A stretch of 12,225 nt of DNA from Candidatus Uhrbacteria bacterium (GTDB lineage: Bacteria > Patescibacteriota > Patescibacteriia > UBA9934 > GWF2-40-263): positions 1 through 12,225 of the forward strand of contig JABITQ010000078.1 in the NCBI GenBank assembly GCA_018700535.1, given 5' to 3'. Positions 12,127 through 12,225 of the stretch are shown one piece after another. The notes under the pieces were generated by a model. That model did no database searches. It was not told the origin of the DNA and saw only the letters and a program-made list of their open reading frames with translations. The stretch's first letter is position 1; every line of letters begins with the position of its first letter. The translations under genes were made by a program, and so were the position numbers.

Positions 12127-12225
12127 ATGTTGAAAACTGTTGAATCTGTTACCCAGGGGCATCCTGATAAAGTGTGTGACCAGATTGCTGATGCAATTGT
12201 GGATGAGTATTTGCGTCGCGACACA
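12127..12225 (+). CDS. metK: S-adenosylmethionine synthetase, N-terminal fragment
   Basis: Makes S-adenosylmethionine from methionine and ATP. Only the first 33 residues are in the window; the gene is cut by the window end, not broken. The visible part, MLKTVESVTQGHPDKVCDQIADAIVDEYLRRD, carries the family's N-terminal signature ESVxxGHPDKxxDxIxDAIxDxxL. It includes the His13-Pro14-Asp15-Lys16 stretch that contacts ATP and Mg. The start at ATG 12127 agrees with the normal family N-terminus and with a promoter that ends just upstream. No Shine-Dalgarno. Confidence 0.93.
   Translation, partial: MLKTVESVTQGHPDKVCDQIADAIVDEYLRRDT

Overview
The window looks like a piece of a small-genome bacterium, most likely a candidate phylum radiation (Patescibacteria) member. 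This is an inference from style: very tight gene packing, several genes with almost no leader and no Shine-Dalgarno, short versions of housekeeping proteins, small one-TM exported proteins of unknown role, and an anti-sigma-K-like protein in a compact operon. UGA is used as a stop (1392-1394, 9496-9498), so this is not one of the UGA-glycine lineages. No rRNA, tRNA or CRISPR array was found.

Layout: (1) 1-1430, a 437-aa hypothetical with its own promoter, Shine-Dalgarno and terminator. (2) 1457-5242, a plus-strand operon: UvrD/PcrA-type helicase, malic enzyme, then a one-TM protein with an RskA-like domain. The spacers are 2 bp and 1 bp. (3) 5245-6857, minus strand: DNA polymerase IV (dinB), preceded by a 90-aa protein of a dinB-associated type. 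(4) 6858-7369, a non-coding block holding several hairpins and a very well-formed candidate small RNA (promoter, folded body, terminator). (5) lexA on the minus strand. Its promoter is overlaid by two GTTC-N7-GTTC repeats, one in each orientation. (6) A 209-aa hypothetical (minus). (7) A ribbon-helix-helix/RelE-type toxin-antitoxin pair whose promoter is covered by a perfect 10-bp-arm palindrome. (8) A short HPF/RaiA hibernation factor and a one-TM exported protein (plus). (9) A 189-bp MITE-like element with perfect 25-bp terminal inverted repeats, lying between two facing terminators. (10) A 351-aa hypothetical (minus). (11) The first 33 codons of metK, cut by the window end.

Themes: DNA damage and repair genes (uvrD, dinB, lexA) are spread through the window, but only lexA has recognisable LexA-type boxes here. 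Two expression styles coexist. The uvrD, hpf, 185-aa and metK genes have promoters that place the transcript start within a few bases of the start codon. The three unrecognised soluble proteins (437, 209 and 351 aa) have strong TTGACA promoters, leaders of about 37-68 nt, Shine-Dalgarno sites and a small inverted repeat at the transcript start. The best candidates for something undescribed are the small RNA at 7221-7311, the hairpin array beside it, and the MITE-like element. All were read by eye and no database search was possible.
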